From: Phytophthora colocasiae
Lineage: Eukaryota; Oomycota; Peronosporomycetes; Peronosporales; Peronosporaceae
Assembly: GCA_018806915.1 (NCBI GenBank)
Contig: JAGKQI010000040.1
Span: 1,302,001-1,366,000 of the forward strand
Reading direction: 5' to 3'
DNA: 64,000 nt
Shown piece by piece: positions 11,192 through 24,162 of the stretch. The notes below the pieces were generated by a model. The model was given only the letters and a program-made list of their open reading frames with translations. It was not told the DNA's origin and did no database searches. The position numbers and the translations under genes are program-made. Positions within the stretch are counted from its first letter, which is position 1. Each line of letters opens with the position of its first letter.

Positions 11192-13429
11192 ATGCCCCGC
11201 CGCCGCCCGACTCCGGCCTCGGCCAGCGATGATACGCGCCGTGAAGCGCCTCTGCAGGCCGTGGTGTTCGCCGATTCGTTCACGGAGACGTTCCGCCCCA
11301 TTACGCTGGATCTGCCGAAGGTTCTGCTGCCTCTGGCCAACGTCCCCATGCTCGAATACTCCCTGGAATTCCTCGCAGCTTCTGGAGTCCAAGAAGTTCT
11401 GCTTTTCTGTACTGGCCACGCGGAACAGATCGAGAGTTTCATTGAGAACGAGTCTCAAGTGGCTCAACGTCTTGACGTCACGTGCGTGAGCAGCCCCAGC
11501 TGCCTCACTGCAGGTGACGCACTGCGAGAAATTGATCGCCGCCAATTGGTACAGAGCAATCCGTTCGTTCTCATGAGTGGAGACGTTGTGGCCAATGTGA
11601 ATCTGCAGGAAGCCATTGCAGAACACAAAAGCCGCAAGAAAGCGGACCCGAACTGCATCATGACGAGCATTTTCAAGGAACTGCGGCCCAATTTCGCTAC
11701 CAGCGTTCGTCCATTGGATGATGAACTGATTGTTGGCGTGGATGCTGCTACGTCACAGCTTGTTCTATATGAGGACAACCCGGAGCAACGCAGCACTCGT
11801 TTGGCTACTCTGTTCCTAGAAGACCATGCACAAATCGCTCTACGCAGCGATCTGTTGGATTGTTACATTGACGTTTGCTCGCCCGAAGTGCTGCTGAAAT
11901 TTGCTGAGGACTTTGACTACCAGGACTTGCGGAGGGACTTTTTGCACAATGAGGTGCAGAACTACGAGCTGGGCAAGAAGTTCTTCGTTAAGGTAGTGAC
12001 AGACGAATTCGCAGCCAGAGTTATGGATCCGAGAACGTATGCCGGTGTCTCGCAGGCGATTCTTCAGCGCTGGGTGTTCCCCATGGTACCGGACGCCAAC
12101 TATCTCGGGGCAGGTGAGGTCACGCACTACGAATACTTGCGCGGGATGCGCTACAAGGATTCCAACGTGAGCCTGGCGAGGTCGTGCGATGTCCAGCGGG
12201 AGTGCATCTTGGGAGCAGGCACGACCATTGCAGAGCACACGTGTGTACGCAAGAGTGCAATTGGCAAGAACTGTGTGATCGGAGAAAACGTGAAGATCGA
12301 CGGTAGCTTTTTGTGGTCTAATGTCGTTGTGGAAGATGGCGCAGTGGTGACCAACGCAATTCTGTGTGACAACGTGGTTGTGAAGCGTGGAGCTGTGATC
12401 GGTGAGGGCTGTGTGTTGTCGTTTGGCGTCGTCATTGGCGAAGGTTTCAAGCTTCCGCCTTTTACGAAGGTGACGATGAGTTTGGCTCAGGTGGAAGATG
12501 ATGGTTTTTTCTCTGATGAGGAAGAAGCGTCGACCAAGAAGGAGGACCTTTCTGACGGCAAAGCGCCAGCTCAATGGAACTCTAAGGATGTTGGTGTGGG
12601 TGGTGTCGGGCGAGTCTGGACACTGGACGAGGACGACATTGAAGTGGATTCGGACAGTGAAGAGGAGGACGATGAGGATGAAGAGGCGGAGGCGAAGAAG
12701 CAGGCTCGTCGTATTGAGAAGCTGAAAAGTACTCTCATTGGCGCGAATGATGTGATTGCCAAGAAGATGCGTCGCTGGGAAGAATGGGAGACGCTGAGTT
12801 CCTCGGAGGAGGAAGACGAAAATGAAGACGATCTGCTCGCTGAGGCCAACGCTACAGCGATCGAGGTTCCTTTCCAGCAGATTATCCGCGAAAACGTGTG
12901 TACTGGAGATGCAGCTGGCCACAATGTGGACGATCTGTTCATGGAGATCAAAAGTTTCAAGTTCGCCCAGAACAGATCATTTGCTGAGGTTATTGGCGCC
13001 ATTATTCCAGGCCTACTAGACTTGATCCCTACAGGCAATGGACAGTCGGCTATGACCATTCTGGGCAATGTCCGTACCAAGTTCCAGAAGTGGAGCTCAG
13101 TGATCCAGCGGTGTCTTGTGGAGCAGGAGGATCAGCTGGCTATCGTAGATGCGCTGGAGGGTTATTGCGCTGAGCCTGCAGAACGTCGCGCGTTGTGGCT
13201 CCCGCTCTTCCGCTTTTTGTTGCAGACTGTGTACGACTTGGAGTGGGTCAGTGAGGATGTGATTCTGGAGTGGCATGAAGCCCAAACGGCTAGTGCTGAG
13301 GACGAGGAGACTTTGGACGCACTTGCGGCCGCATCCAAGACGGACGTGCAGGAGTTTATCGAATGGCTACAAGAGTCCGACGACGAAGACGACGACGATG
13401 ACTCGGATGAAGACTCGGACGACGACTGA
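11192..13429 (+). CDS. EIF2B5: Translation initiation factor eIF2B subunit epsilon
   Basis: Intronless, 745 residues, close to the family length. The N-terminal part is a nucleotidyltransferase-like domain (residues ~20-240; LQAVVFADSF, PKVLLPLANVPMLEY). Next are left-handed beta-helix hexapeptide repeats (~320-430; repeated [I/V]G-x-[G/N]-[C/V]-type units). An acidic Asp/Glu linker (~435-560) follows, and a C-terminal W2/eIF5C HEAT-like domain (~580-735) ends in an acidic tail. In eukaryotes this is the catalytic subunit of the eIF2 guanine-nucleotide exchange factor; the W2 domain binds eIF2 and accelerates GDP release in the cytosol. The ATG at 11192 precedes the first conserved strand directly. 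Identification is confident from the order of all three domains. Confidence 0.95.
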   Translation: MPRRRPTPASASDDTRREAPLQAVVFADSFTETFRPITLDLPKVLLPLANVPMLEYSLEFLAASGVQEVLLFCTGHAEQIESFIENESQVAQRLDVTCVSSPSCLTAGDALREIDRRQLVQSNPFVLMSGDVVANVNLQEAIAEHKSRKKADPNCIMTSIFKELRPNFATSVRPLDDELIVGVDAATSQLVLYEDNPEQRSTRLATLFLEDHAQIALRSDLLDCYIDVCSPEVLLKFAEDFDYQDLRRDFLHNEVQNYELGKKFFVKVVTDEFAARVMDPRTYAGVSQAILQRWVFPMVPDANYLGAGEVTHYEYLRGMRYKDSNVSLARSCDVQRECILGAGTTIAEHTCVRKSAIGKNCVIGENVKIDGSFLWSNVVVEDGAVVTNAILCDNVVVKRGAVIGEGCVLSFGVVIGEGFKLPPFTKVTMSLAQVEDDGFFSDEEEASTKKEDLSDGKAPAQWNSKDVGVGGVGRVWTLDEDDIEVDSDSEEEDDEDEEAEAKKQARRIEKLKSTLIGANDVIAKKMRRWEEWETLSSSEEEDENEDDLLAEANATAIEVPFQQIIRENVCTGDAAGHNVDDLFMEIKSFKFAQNRSFAEVIGAIIPGLLDLIPTGNGQSAMTILGNVRTKFQKWSSVIQRCLVEQEDQLAIVDALEGYCAEPAERRALWLPLFRFLLQTVYDLEWVSEDVILEWHEAQTASAEDEETLDALAAASKTDVQEFIEWLQESDDEDDDDDSDEDSDDD

Positions 13430-15070
13430 ACTCGAGTCGGATAGTTATGTGCACGGTATTAAGAACATGACGTCTTTTGCTTCATCCTTTCATCCGTTGG
13501 CCCAGGAAAAAGAAAACTTAGGAAAAGCTTCCTCTGTTGACCGAGCTCTTTCATATCGTTGACGATGGTGCATCTACAACGCGAAAGTCATCCGTACACG
13601 AAGGCGCATCACTTTGATGTGGGTTTGAAGACAGATTCATAGGCAGATCTAGCCTAATCAATGGACGAGACTTCATGTACTGGACCAGCAGTACTGGTTG
13701 AAGTGGCGCCAAAGAACCTACACCACGTTTACAACTGGTTCGTCTTGCCATGTCGGACATCAGCAAAACATAGTTAAGCGGCCGATCTATGTGAACTCTA
13801 GGTTCGAGATTGTAGTTTGCAACCAGAAAGAGGCCAGGCAGAGTGCGCCAAAAATTAACCCAAGATCGAGTGGCTGGCAAGCAGTAGTTCGCGAACTGCA
13901 ATACTTTTCCTCGCATGCACAGTAGCGCTGTTGGTATCACTGTTGTCTTCGGTGCTCGTTGTGATTTACTGGGCAAATGGGATAGTATCCAGCCAAGTCA
14001 GGAATCTCAGGTATACCAGCACTTCTTTCAGATCTGGTTATTATGGCCACCGATAGCAGTTGAACAGACTGTGGCAAAGCGATGAGTAAGCGCTAATTGA
14101 CGCATGCTGGCGCCTGACTATCGGTGCATTAGCATTCGAGAACAGCGGGCGCTGAATGCCAGCCAGCTACAACAGTAGCGAGGTATTTCAGCACGATTCG
14201 AAAGCAATTCGCAGCCGATACCGCCGGCATGGATACACCTTTGAAATGGCGGTGATGGTGCTTGGGCAAAAAGCGCTGCTGCTGACGCGGCGCAGGTCAC
14301 GGGGTGAGTCACAGCCCATCGAGCGGAATGGATTTCGAAGCAGCGAGGAGGGAATGACAAAACGCGCTCAACTTCTAGCTAGCGGAGCGGTTACAGTGTT
14401 GGTTTATCGCGTTGTTATAGGGCATTAGACTCTCGTTGAGAGCACTATAGCATCAAGCCTGTCTTTCGGCTGCAACCCGAACGCATTCGCAAGGATATTG
14501 TGTGTCTTCTGGGGCCCAGAAAGGTATCTTGTTTACGTGCCCTGAAATCCTGCACGGAAACAAATTATAGTTTAACCAAAACAAGCAGCACGTATCATTT
14601 ATCATAGAACTGTGTATTGTGTAGGTATCTGACGATGTTGCAGCGCTAACAGCGTCAACGATACCTCACAGACAGTCTGCGACTTGCAGTCCTTATATCT
14701 TCTTGATCTGTCGCTGTTGTATTCTTTTACATAGGTAAGATCCTAAAAGTGTTTAGGGTCGTCTATCTATAGAATAGTTTAACTTTCGATTTTTCAGACT
14801 TGCTTCCAGTATGCATCCGCGTCGTGTCTCTTTCCCCTTGGTAAACCTCTGCGCAACTCACTATTCGACTTGCCCAGACGAGATCGAATCAGCCAGGAAG
14901 TTTCGCGTCATTTGCGGCTGCGACTCAGGCCCCAAGAGACGTTGCTGCTTTTGCCCTAAAGATCCGCCGCAGCTTCAACGCGCTGCACACCAAGCACGAA
15001 GCACCAACAACAACAACTTTTGACTCCCACTTCCCTATTAGACAGCTACACAAACCCCCAATACGGAATC
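13430..15070. other. Intergenic region, ~1.6 kb
   Basis: No supported gene. A 141-codon open frame on the minus strand (13551-13976) and a 70-codon frame on the plus strand (14811-15023) have no recognisable domain and no splice support; the latter probably lies in the leader of the following gene. No tRNA-like A/B box pair was found. Confidence 0.5.
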
Positions 15071-15973
15071 ATGTTTTGGTCGGCGGCGCTGGATCTCAAG
15101 ACGCAGCGAGCACCGAGTCGAGCGTCCTACGGCTCCTTCAGCCGCTCAGCCAGTAGCAGCAGCTTCCACATCCCGCAGAGTATCCCAGAGCACCAGCCCG
15201 TGTCCCAATTCACGTCCCCATTGCCGGACAAGCGTCGCGAAGAGTATGTTGAGCGACCCGACACGGCTTTTGCACGCACGAGGGCGTCGCTACAGCTGTC
15301 GGAACATACACAGACGGCACTGAAGATGCTGCTGCAGGGCGAACGAGAGTTCAAGAAACCTTCACTTGATCGAACGACCGAGACGAAACCCAAACCGAAA
15401 TTCGCACAAGATATGTATAGCATGAGCAAGATCAGCAGCTATAGTGCGCACCGCGCACCGATGAAGGAGTTACCTGAACGAACGCCATTGCTCAAGCCTT
15501 TGGCGCGTGCACATGGCCAAGAAGAACCGAATCCGCAAGAGAACAGCAATGAGCACAACTACTGGATGCAGGAGCTAGAGAGACGACGCGCTGGTCTTCG
15601 GAGAAGCAGACGCCGCACATGCACGCCAATGTCGGAGAGAGCCACCACGTCACCCCTCAAAGTGGGCGTGGTCATGTGCTCTGTGCCGCTCGTGTTGGTA
15701 CTGGGCTTCGTGCTCTTCATTTTTCTGTTTGGTGATGGGAGCAATTCGTCCGCCAACGTTATGGACGTTGTGAACAACTTGTTGGGTATTGGAGGGGGAG
15801 ACAATGCAGATTCTATTGCGGCAAGACATGCACAAGACAGAGATCGGATTGCTAGTACGTTTGCCCGTCCGCCGGAGAAGATAGAAGCAGAGGAGAGCAT
15901 TGTGATGCAGTTGGACGTGTCATCGGGCCATCAAAAGCTGCGTGGGTCACAGAAAAAGAAGGCAGATGAATGA
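15071..15973 (+). CDS. Uncharacterised single-pass membrane protein
   Basis: A 300-residue product starting at ATG 15071; the frame extends 17 codons upstream without an ATG. The first ~195 residues are hydrophilic, rich in Ser, Arg and Pro, with no signal peptide. A single hydrophobic segment of about 23 residues (~198-221, VGVVMCSVPLVLVLGFVLF) precedes a ~75-residue C-terminal tail rich in charged residues. Basic residues precede the membrane segment (RRSRRRTC), which favours a cytosolic N terminus (type II). No conserved domain is recognised. Function unknown. Confidence 0.75.
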   Translation: MFWSAALDLKTQRAPSRASYGSFSRSASSSSFHIPQSIPEHQPVSQFTSPLPDKRREEYVERPDTAFARTRASLQLSEHTQTALKMLLQGEREFKKPSLDRTTETKPKPKFAQDMYSMSKISSYSAHRAPMKELPERTPLLKPLARAHGQEEPNPQENSNEHNYWMQELERRRAGLRRSRRRTCTPMSERATTSPLKVGVVMCSVPLVLVLGFVLFIFLFGDGSNSSANVMDVVNNLLGIGGGDNADSIAARHAQDRDRIASTFARPPEKIEAEESIVMQLDVSSGHQKLRGSQKKKADE

Positions 15974-16165
15974 CGAGGAGGCGGACGAGTGAGTTGATGA
16001 ATGTACGAGATTAAAAGTAAAAGACAGCTACGAAAGCGAATGGTTTTCAGCTTCCAGGACTCCAAGTTGACAAATGAAAGCATCCAAATGACAAGAGTGA
16101 GTGTGTGTGTGACAACGCCAATACTCAATTGTTTGAGCTCAAACCGACCTTCTCTACCAGCCAAT

Positions 16166-18721
<2,556 letters not shown>

Positions 18722-18922
18722 GCGGAAGCAGAATTGGATCGGTATTTGTATGTGCTGGTTGGAACTTGATGCTCCGTTCTATTCCAATTCTTCTGCACGC
18801 TGACCAATCCGAAGAAGCACAAATGCCTAGTAGTTTCCAGCCAATTGTCCTGCAGCTTCACTCATCTTCTCTGCATATTTCCTGTACTTGATGCCATTGT
18901 CTCTACAACAGTAGTTTACTGT

Positions 18923-19420
18923 TTAGTCCTCTTCCTCGTCGTCGTGCAACGAAGCCCAAGCATTTTTGGTCTCCACAGCCTTAGTACTCGGCGCCTTCAT
19001 GTTCTGCATCTGAGCTTTAGCAGCGTCCACTCCCAGAGACGGGAAGGCACGCTCATTGTCGAGCTGAATGCGGCGGTTCACGCGGTTCCGCTCCTCCTGT
19101 TCGGCCCACGTGGAGGCAACAGCTTCCTTCTCGTCCGAGTTCTTGTACTTCTTGGGCTGTTTGGCCCACTGAAAGGCCGCCTTCTCCTGCTCCTCGTCCT
19201 TGTTCATCGACAGGTCCGACAGCTTCTTTCCTGAGGCTGTGGCAGTGGGCGCTGGAGCTTTAGGAGCAGGTTTTGGGGCAGCAGCAGCGGCAGCAGCTGC
19301 GCGTTCACGCTCGGCATTCTGCGCGCTGGTCTTGACGATGACGTTGGCGTTGACGGTGGTGGATTTCTTCTTCTTCTTCTTGCCGAACAGAGAGTTAAGC
19401 TTCGCGTTCGGTTCCGCCAT
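18923..19420 (-). CDS. CDV3-like small charged protein
   Basis: Intronless, 165 residues. It begins with a short sequence followed by a polylysine run (LFGKKKKKKS), then an Ala/Pro-rich low-complexity segment, a conserved-looking central part (AAFQWAKQPKKYKNSD) and a late FPSLG motif before an acidic C terminus. The polylysine start and the FPSL motif resemble the CDV3 family, a widespread cytosolic protein of unclear function. This match rests on motif recall and is tentative. The gene is convergent with TTLL9, about 200 bp away. Confidence 0.75.
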   Translation of the reverse strand: MAEPNAKLNSLFGKKKKKKSTTVNANVIVKTSAQNAERERAAAAAAAAPKPAPKAPAPTATASGKKLSDLSMNKDEEQEKAAFQWAKQPKKYKNSDEKEAVASTWAEQEERNRVNRRIQLDNERAFPSLGVDAAKAQMQNMKAPSTKAVETKNAWASLHDDEEED

Positions 19421-20229
19421 GTCGAGCCACGAGGAAGATCTGAGCTGTGGTTGGCGTGTGTGGTGTATACATGAGACGTATAGACGTTGTGTATCCGGAT
19501 GTTGAATGGTTTATCCGGATAATAATGTCATAGTACATTTGAAATTATTTTCATGACGAACGTTTTGCAGTGGCCCACCTCAGGACAGTTCAAGGTTGTA
19601 TTGTTTCAGTTGCCGTGTTCCAGCCTGTAACTGGTTTACGAGCTTGGTGTGCGTTCACCATTCGGGAACATTCGATGTTGAAGCTGATAGGAGTTTTGCA
19701 ACTGAATATTCTCGTGGACGCTCATGATTTGCCAACGTCTGCATCAATTCATGCGTCGGTATCTGTGTCCATGCAGAAGTGCCAGCGCTGCCTCTCAAGA
19801 CGATCCTTCTGCATGTGCATACATCAACAGTGTTGATTCAACACTCTTGTAGCAACAGCCATACGTATCCATGCATGCAGCAGCCATGACGTCGCCGCTG
19901 AAATCCGTTCGCCGATTGTGTACCGCCGACCCCTTGAACACTTGCGCAAAAACGGACGTGTTCAATACGCCTGCGATTTGGCGTGAATGCCTCTCAAACT
20001 TTAAACATCTATAATACATGTTAAATTTACAGTTTATCATTTCATACAAGTCATTTTATCATCGTCATCATCTTTAATTATATTAATTTTCAAACTTTAT
20101 TAAATGTTGCAAATTCATTCCCGCGCTTTATTCGAGTCACTGATCGAAACGGCGCTCTAGCCGCCTCACTTCCCAATCTGATCACATCGAAGCACAACAC
20201 CCTAAAGGATCTCTATCACATCGCACTAA
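19421..20229. other. Divergent intergenic region, ~0.8 kb
   Basis: Between the CDV3-like and MYND genes. It contains two nearby ATCCGGAT words (19493-19500 and within the perfect palindrome TTATCCGGATAA at 19511-19522), an AT-rich stretch around 20010-20110 and an Inr candidate close to the MYND gene. No gene is supported. Confidence 0.5.
20114..20128 (+). promoter_or_regulatory. Candidate oomycete initiator (Inr)
   Basis: TTCATTCCCGCGCTT fits the oomycete initiator TCATTYYNCAWTTT well. It lies about 110 bp upstream of the MYND gene ATG, a usual distance. Confidence 0.5.
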
Positions 20230-21612
20230 ATGGCTGCGTCTACACCCCTTAAGAGCTGCTTAAGCTGCGGTAAATCCGACGCCAAGAACCGCTGCGGAGG
20301 ATGCCGACGCGTCTACTTCTGCGATCGCGACTGCCAGCGCTCGAGCTGGCCCACACATCGCCCCACGTGTCTACAGACGCCCAAACCTGCACAAGTCGAG
20401 GAGAAGCATATACGTTCTAATGGTATACACTGCGTTGGTATACCTAGCGCTGCTGCTGCGCCCGTAGCTACGTCACCACCTAAGAGTGTTCGACTCGTTA
20501 CGGAGCCTGTGCAGGTCGTGGAGATCCCTGCCGCAGCAGCAGCCGAGGAGCTTGAGGCCCCTGTCCAGCCCAAGCCCCAGAAGAAGAGCAAGAAGCACAA
20601 GAAGAAGCGCAAAGCACGCAGTAACAGTATGCACGTACCATCCATGAGTGCTCCATTGGCACAACGCAAGAACCGTTCAGCTTCGCTGGGTGCAAAGAAG
20701 CACATCATGTGGGGTGACGTACAGGCGCGCGAGTACGCCCGTTTCCCTGGCGGTGGCAGTGCTGTGCCATATGACGGCACGTGGGCATTGGGTCTAGGTA
20801 AAAAGGTCGCAGACGTGGAGCTTGGAAGTGTGCTGGAAGTGGAGCAGTTACGTGAACAGGAGCTCCAGGCCCGAGCTAAGAAGCTGTCCAAGTCCAAGCG
20901 GCGTGACGTTCGTGTGGGTGAAACCCGCCAGTTCGACTACCGTCGAGGTGTAGACAACCCTTTGTTCTCGAGATTGAGTGAGGACGAACGCAAAAAGGTG
21001 TTTACACTGGAAAAGCAGGCCCAAGAGGATGGCGCCATCGAGATTCAGATGTCGTCGTCGCCTGAATTGAGAAAATCGTGGCGGAAATACTCGACTGGAT
21101 CAACTTCGAGCATCGAAACGGCTGAAGAACTGCAGGTGGCCGACGCCGCGTTAACCACACCAGATTTTGGTTGCGTCTCCATTGAGCAACTTGACGAATT
21201 CGCCAAGATCCGCGACTCACGCGATGGCGCGTGTGGCTGCTCATGCGGTGACTTGGTCAAGAAAGTGGGCAAGATGAATGTGAAAAAACTTCGTGGCTTT
21301 CTTCAGGAACACAACGTACCGCTCCCTGGAACAGGCAAGACGGAGCTTATGGCGGCGGCCAAAAAGGTGGCGCGTGAGCAAAAGAACTGCGCGAGTGCCG
21401 ACTCGGACTGTGAGTGCGCGCGCAATGGCGTTCCATGTCACTCTGATGTGTGTGAAGGTTGTGCCGGTGATTGCCACAACCCGTTCCAACGGTACGAGTA
21501 CAAGAGCACTGAAGTGAAGCAGTATCGCAAGGACCAATTGGCCAAATGGCGCCAGCTGCAAAGCGAACTTCAGCAATCCAACGAAGCTGCAGCCCCAATC
21601 CGTGTTGCCTGA
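20230..21612 (+). CDS. MYND zinc-finger protein with SAP-like and Cys-rich C-terminal region
   Basis: Intronless, 460 residues. Residues 10-47 are a canonical MYND finger: Cys10, Cys13, Cys22, Cys25, Cys31, Cys35, His43 and Cys47 in C-x2-C-x8-C-x2-C-x5-C-x3-C-x7-H-x3-C spacing, a fold used for protein contacts. An Ala/Pro-rich and polylysine stretch follows (~75-135). Near residue 340 a CGCSCGD cluster leads into a SAP-like helical segment (KMNVKKLRGFLQEHN). After it comes a second cysteine cluster (DCECARNGVPCHSDVCEGC) with CxC-type spacing that should bind metal. No SET or other catalytic domain is present. A nuclear adaptor or DNA-associated role is plausible but inferred. I cannot name an orthologue. 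Confidence 0.88.
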   Translation: MAASTPLKSCLSCGKSDAKNRCGGCRRVYFCDRDCQRSSWPTHRPTCLQTPKPAQVEEKHIRSNGIHCVGIPSAAAAPVATSPPKSVRLVTEPVQVVEIPAAAAAEELEAPVQPKPQKKSKKHKKKRKARSNSMHVPSMSAPLAQRKNRSASLGAKKHIMWGDVQAREYARFPGGGSAVPYDGTWALGLGKKVADVELGSVLEVEQLREQELQARAKKLSKSKRRDVRVGETRQFDYRRGVDNPLFSRLSEDERKKVFTLEKQAQEDGAIEIQMSSSPELRKSWRKYSTGSTSSIETAEELQVADAALTTPDFGCVSIEQLDEFAKIRDSRDGACGCSCGDLVKKVGKMNVKKLRGFLQEHNVPLPGTGKTELMAAAKKVAREQKNCASADSDCECARNGVPCHSDVCEGCAGDCHNPFQRYEYKSTEVKQYRKDQLAKWRQLQSELQQSNEAAAPIRVA

Positions 21613-22027
21613 ACGAGAAGCAGTGAAGTGGTCTCTTAAGATCACTAAGCTTGTATGTGTAGCTCTCACTGCGTGGGAAATGCAGAGGAGCTCTTGCATG
21701 TAGTAAACCAGAAAATAAAACTGCTAAGTACTTCAGATACGTGTGAAAGAAAGCAGAGTTCATGTACATGAAGCAGTGCTACGGAAATGATAGCTCGGAG
21801 TCAAATTCACATAAAAATCCAATTTTCCAGTGAGTAGTCGACACCACCTTCACTCTTCGTTCGAGCGGAGGTCACATGTGAGGGCGTTAGCTCTTACAAC
21901 TCGACTGCTCTGTTGCCTTCTCCTACTGAAAGCACGCTGGCTTAGCCTCTGCATTTCCATGCAGGATAGCTTGACTGGACTAAACAGTTCCCGCGACAAA
22001 CACTGCGGCGAGAAAAATTACCTACAT
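21613..22027. other. Convergent intergenic region
   Basis: 415 bp between the stop codons of two convergent genes. It should hold both 3' untranslated regions. No gene or clear repeat seen. Confidence 0.5.
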
Positions 22028-24162
22028 TTACCGTCGTCGCGAAAAGATGTTACGGCTGCCGCGACTGCCAGGCTGGCTGCTGGGCTGCGTCGCACGTTTG
22101 TTACGGCGCTTGTAGACAGCGATCTGGTCGTCCACGCGGATACCCCACTGCAGGTGCTCAGCCTTCACGGCGGCGTTCAGGAACAGGTTCAATTTCTCGG
22201 CACGCTCACCGATCGTCGTCTGGGAGAAGTTACCCACGAGGTGGCGGTGCGGCAGTTCCGGGATGTCACGGCGCTTCATGCCATTCTCCTTCATGAGACG
22301 GTCGCACAGAGAACTGCATCACATCAAGAACTCATTAGGATCATCATTTGGGCAATTGACAAATACACAGAACATACCGGAAGGTGCTGTAACGCTTCCA
22401 GCAGTACACGGTGCCGTAGTTAGTGGTACGGATCTCCAGCTTGTACTGGATGAACTTCTTGCCTGTACGGTTCACGATGCGGCTGTCAACGATGCGAGCC
22501 GACACAAGACCGATTTCATCTGGAACTGTAAAGACAAAAGCAAGCAAGACCATCGTCAGTAAATCACTCACCATCTTCAAGGAAAACCTGGTAATCAGCA
22601 GGCCACGTACTTGGTAGGGACGCATCCTCGACGATGGCGCGCTCTTCCTCTTCCTCCACGTGCACAGCAACGTCGTTGATCTGGACAAATGCGAGGAACT
22701 GGTCGTCATCCGGGGCATTCACCTCCGTGTTGATAGCGTAGCAGCCAACGTGAGGGTCGAGACCAACGACTTCACCCGTGCCGAACGGAGTATCCACCTT
22801 TGTACGAGGCGAAAGAATGCGGTCGTCATCAAGGTTGACATCATCACTAGGGACGGTGATCTGCATGCCACCCATAGAGTGTTCTAGCTTGACGGCGTAT
22901 GTCTCACGCTGCTTGTCGTAGCTGACGATGCGTCCGGGTCCATGCTTGCGCACGAGCACAGGCACATCCTTGGACAAAGACTGTTCGTACTTCTCGTTCT
23001 TCTCCTGCTGAATACGCTCCTGACGAATGCGCTCGGCCTCCTCCTCAGCAAGTTTAGCAGCTAGGGCAGCCTCAGCAAGCTTGCGTTCGCGCTCTTCGGC
23101 TTCCTCCTGAGCACGGCGTTCCTCTTCTTCACGAAGACGAGCTTCCTCCGCCTCACGTGCGATACGCTCCTCTTCATCACGAGCCTGAGCAGCCAGGAAA
23201 GCTACTTCCTCCTCCTCCTTGCGAATACGCTCCTCTTCAGCAAGACGTTCCTCTTCTTCAAGGCGCAGACGCTCCTCCTCTTCTTCACGAATGCGCTTCT
23301 CCTCAGCAAGACGTTCTTCCTCCTCACGAAGTGCAGCCGCTTCAGCAGCAAGACGCGCGGCTTCCTCAGCCGCAAGACGCTCTTCCTCGGCACGAATCGC
23401 CTCCTCTTCAGCGAGACGCGCAGCTTCCTCAGCAGCAAGACGTTCTTCTTCCTTCTTGCGCGCAGCTTCAGCCTCTTCGGCAGCACGACGCTCTTCCTCC
23501 TCAATCAGACGGAGCTCCTCAAGACGAGCAGCTTCTTCCGCCTGACGTTTGCGCTCCTCCTCAGCCTCCTGCTCCTTGCGAACGCGTTCTTCCTCAGCAA
23601 GACGCTCTGCCTCCAACTTCGCAGCCAGTTTAGCAGCTTTACGTTCTTCTTCCAGACGACGACGCTCCGAAGCATCAGCCGCCATCTTCATACGTAGCTC
23701 CTCCTCGGCCCGACGTTCAGCTTCAATCTGCTCGCGACGTAGACGACGCGATTCCTCCACGCGCGCGTCGTACGCAGCGTCATTGAGCTGCTTGGCCGCG
23801 CGTTCCTCATCCGAGAGATCCTTCAACGCGTCAGCGTCACGTCGGGCCTGGTCTTGTCTGGCCAGCTCCGCCATGTACTCAGCGCCGTGACGTTCACGCA
23901 GCTTTCGCACGGCGAACGCGCGGCCTAAACTCTGGATCTTGGTGGCGTTCTTGTGCACGTACGCCATGGTCTTGGGACGATGTAAGTACCAGAACTTGAC
24001 GGCAGCCTTGGAGCTCATGATAGTCTCGAGATCCAACGGACGCAGCTCCGTCTCGTCCGACTGCAGACCTTTGTGCGTGGCTTCATCGCGGTGCAGCGCC
24101 TCGTGGTCCGTGAGCACGTTGGACTCGCGCGCATCGTTGGGCTTCCAATAGGACGAGTACAT
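22028..24162 (-). CDS. IQ / coiled-coil / PX-domain protein
   Basis: Three exons, 22572-24162, 22378-22525 and 22028-22313 (introns 46 and 64 bp; GTGAGT...TACAG with TACTGAC branch, and GTATGT...GCAG), encode 674 residues. Residues ~72-92 form an IQ motif ([19 protein letters not shown]) that could bind calmodulin. Residues ~93-400 are a very long Glu/Arg/Ala coiled coil. Residues ~410-490 contain two small beta-barrel-like units ([22 protein letters not shown]). The C terminus (~535-660) is a PX domain: [16 protein letters not shown], the [10 protein letters not shown] basic motif and the Pro-rich [10 protein letters not shown] domains bind phosphoinositides, most often PI3P, on endosomal membranes. 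Overall it looks like a membrane tether or scaffold; cargo unknown. Confidence 0.9.

Noticed and set aside
11840..12922. 360-codon open frame antisense to eIF2B epsilon
   Set aside because: It lies wholly within a confidently identified gene, has no domain, and is a by-product of codon bias on the opposite strand.
13800..13812. GGTTCGAG resembling a tRNA B box
   Set aside because: No matching A box or cloverleaf stems upstream.
13551..13976. 141-codon minus-strand frame after eIF2B epsilon
   Set aside because: No motif, no initiator element, no splice support; cannot be told from chance.
14811..15023. 70-codon frame just before the single-pass membrane protein
   Set aside because: Ends 48 bp before the downstream ATG in another frame; more likely 5' leader than a gene.
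23000..23800. Apparent DNA repeat array rich in CTC/TTC triplets
   Set aside because: It is the coding sequence of the Glu/Arg/Ala coiled coil read from the other strand, not an independent repeat.
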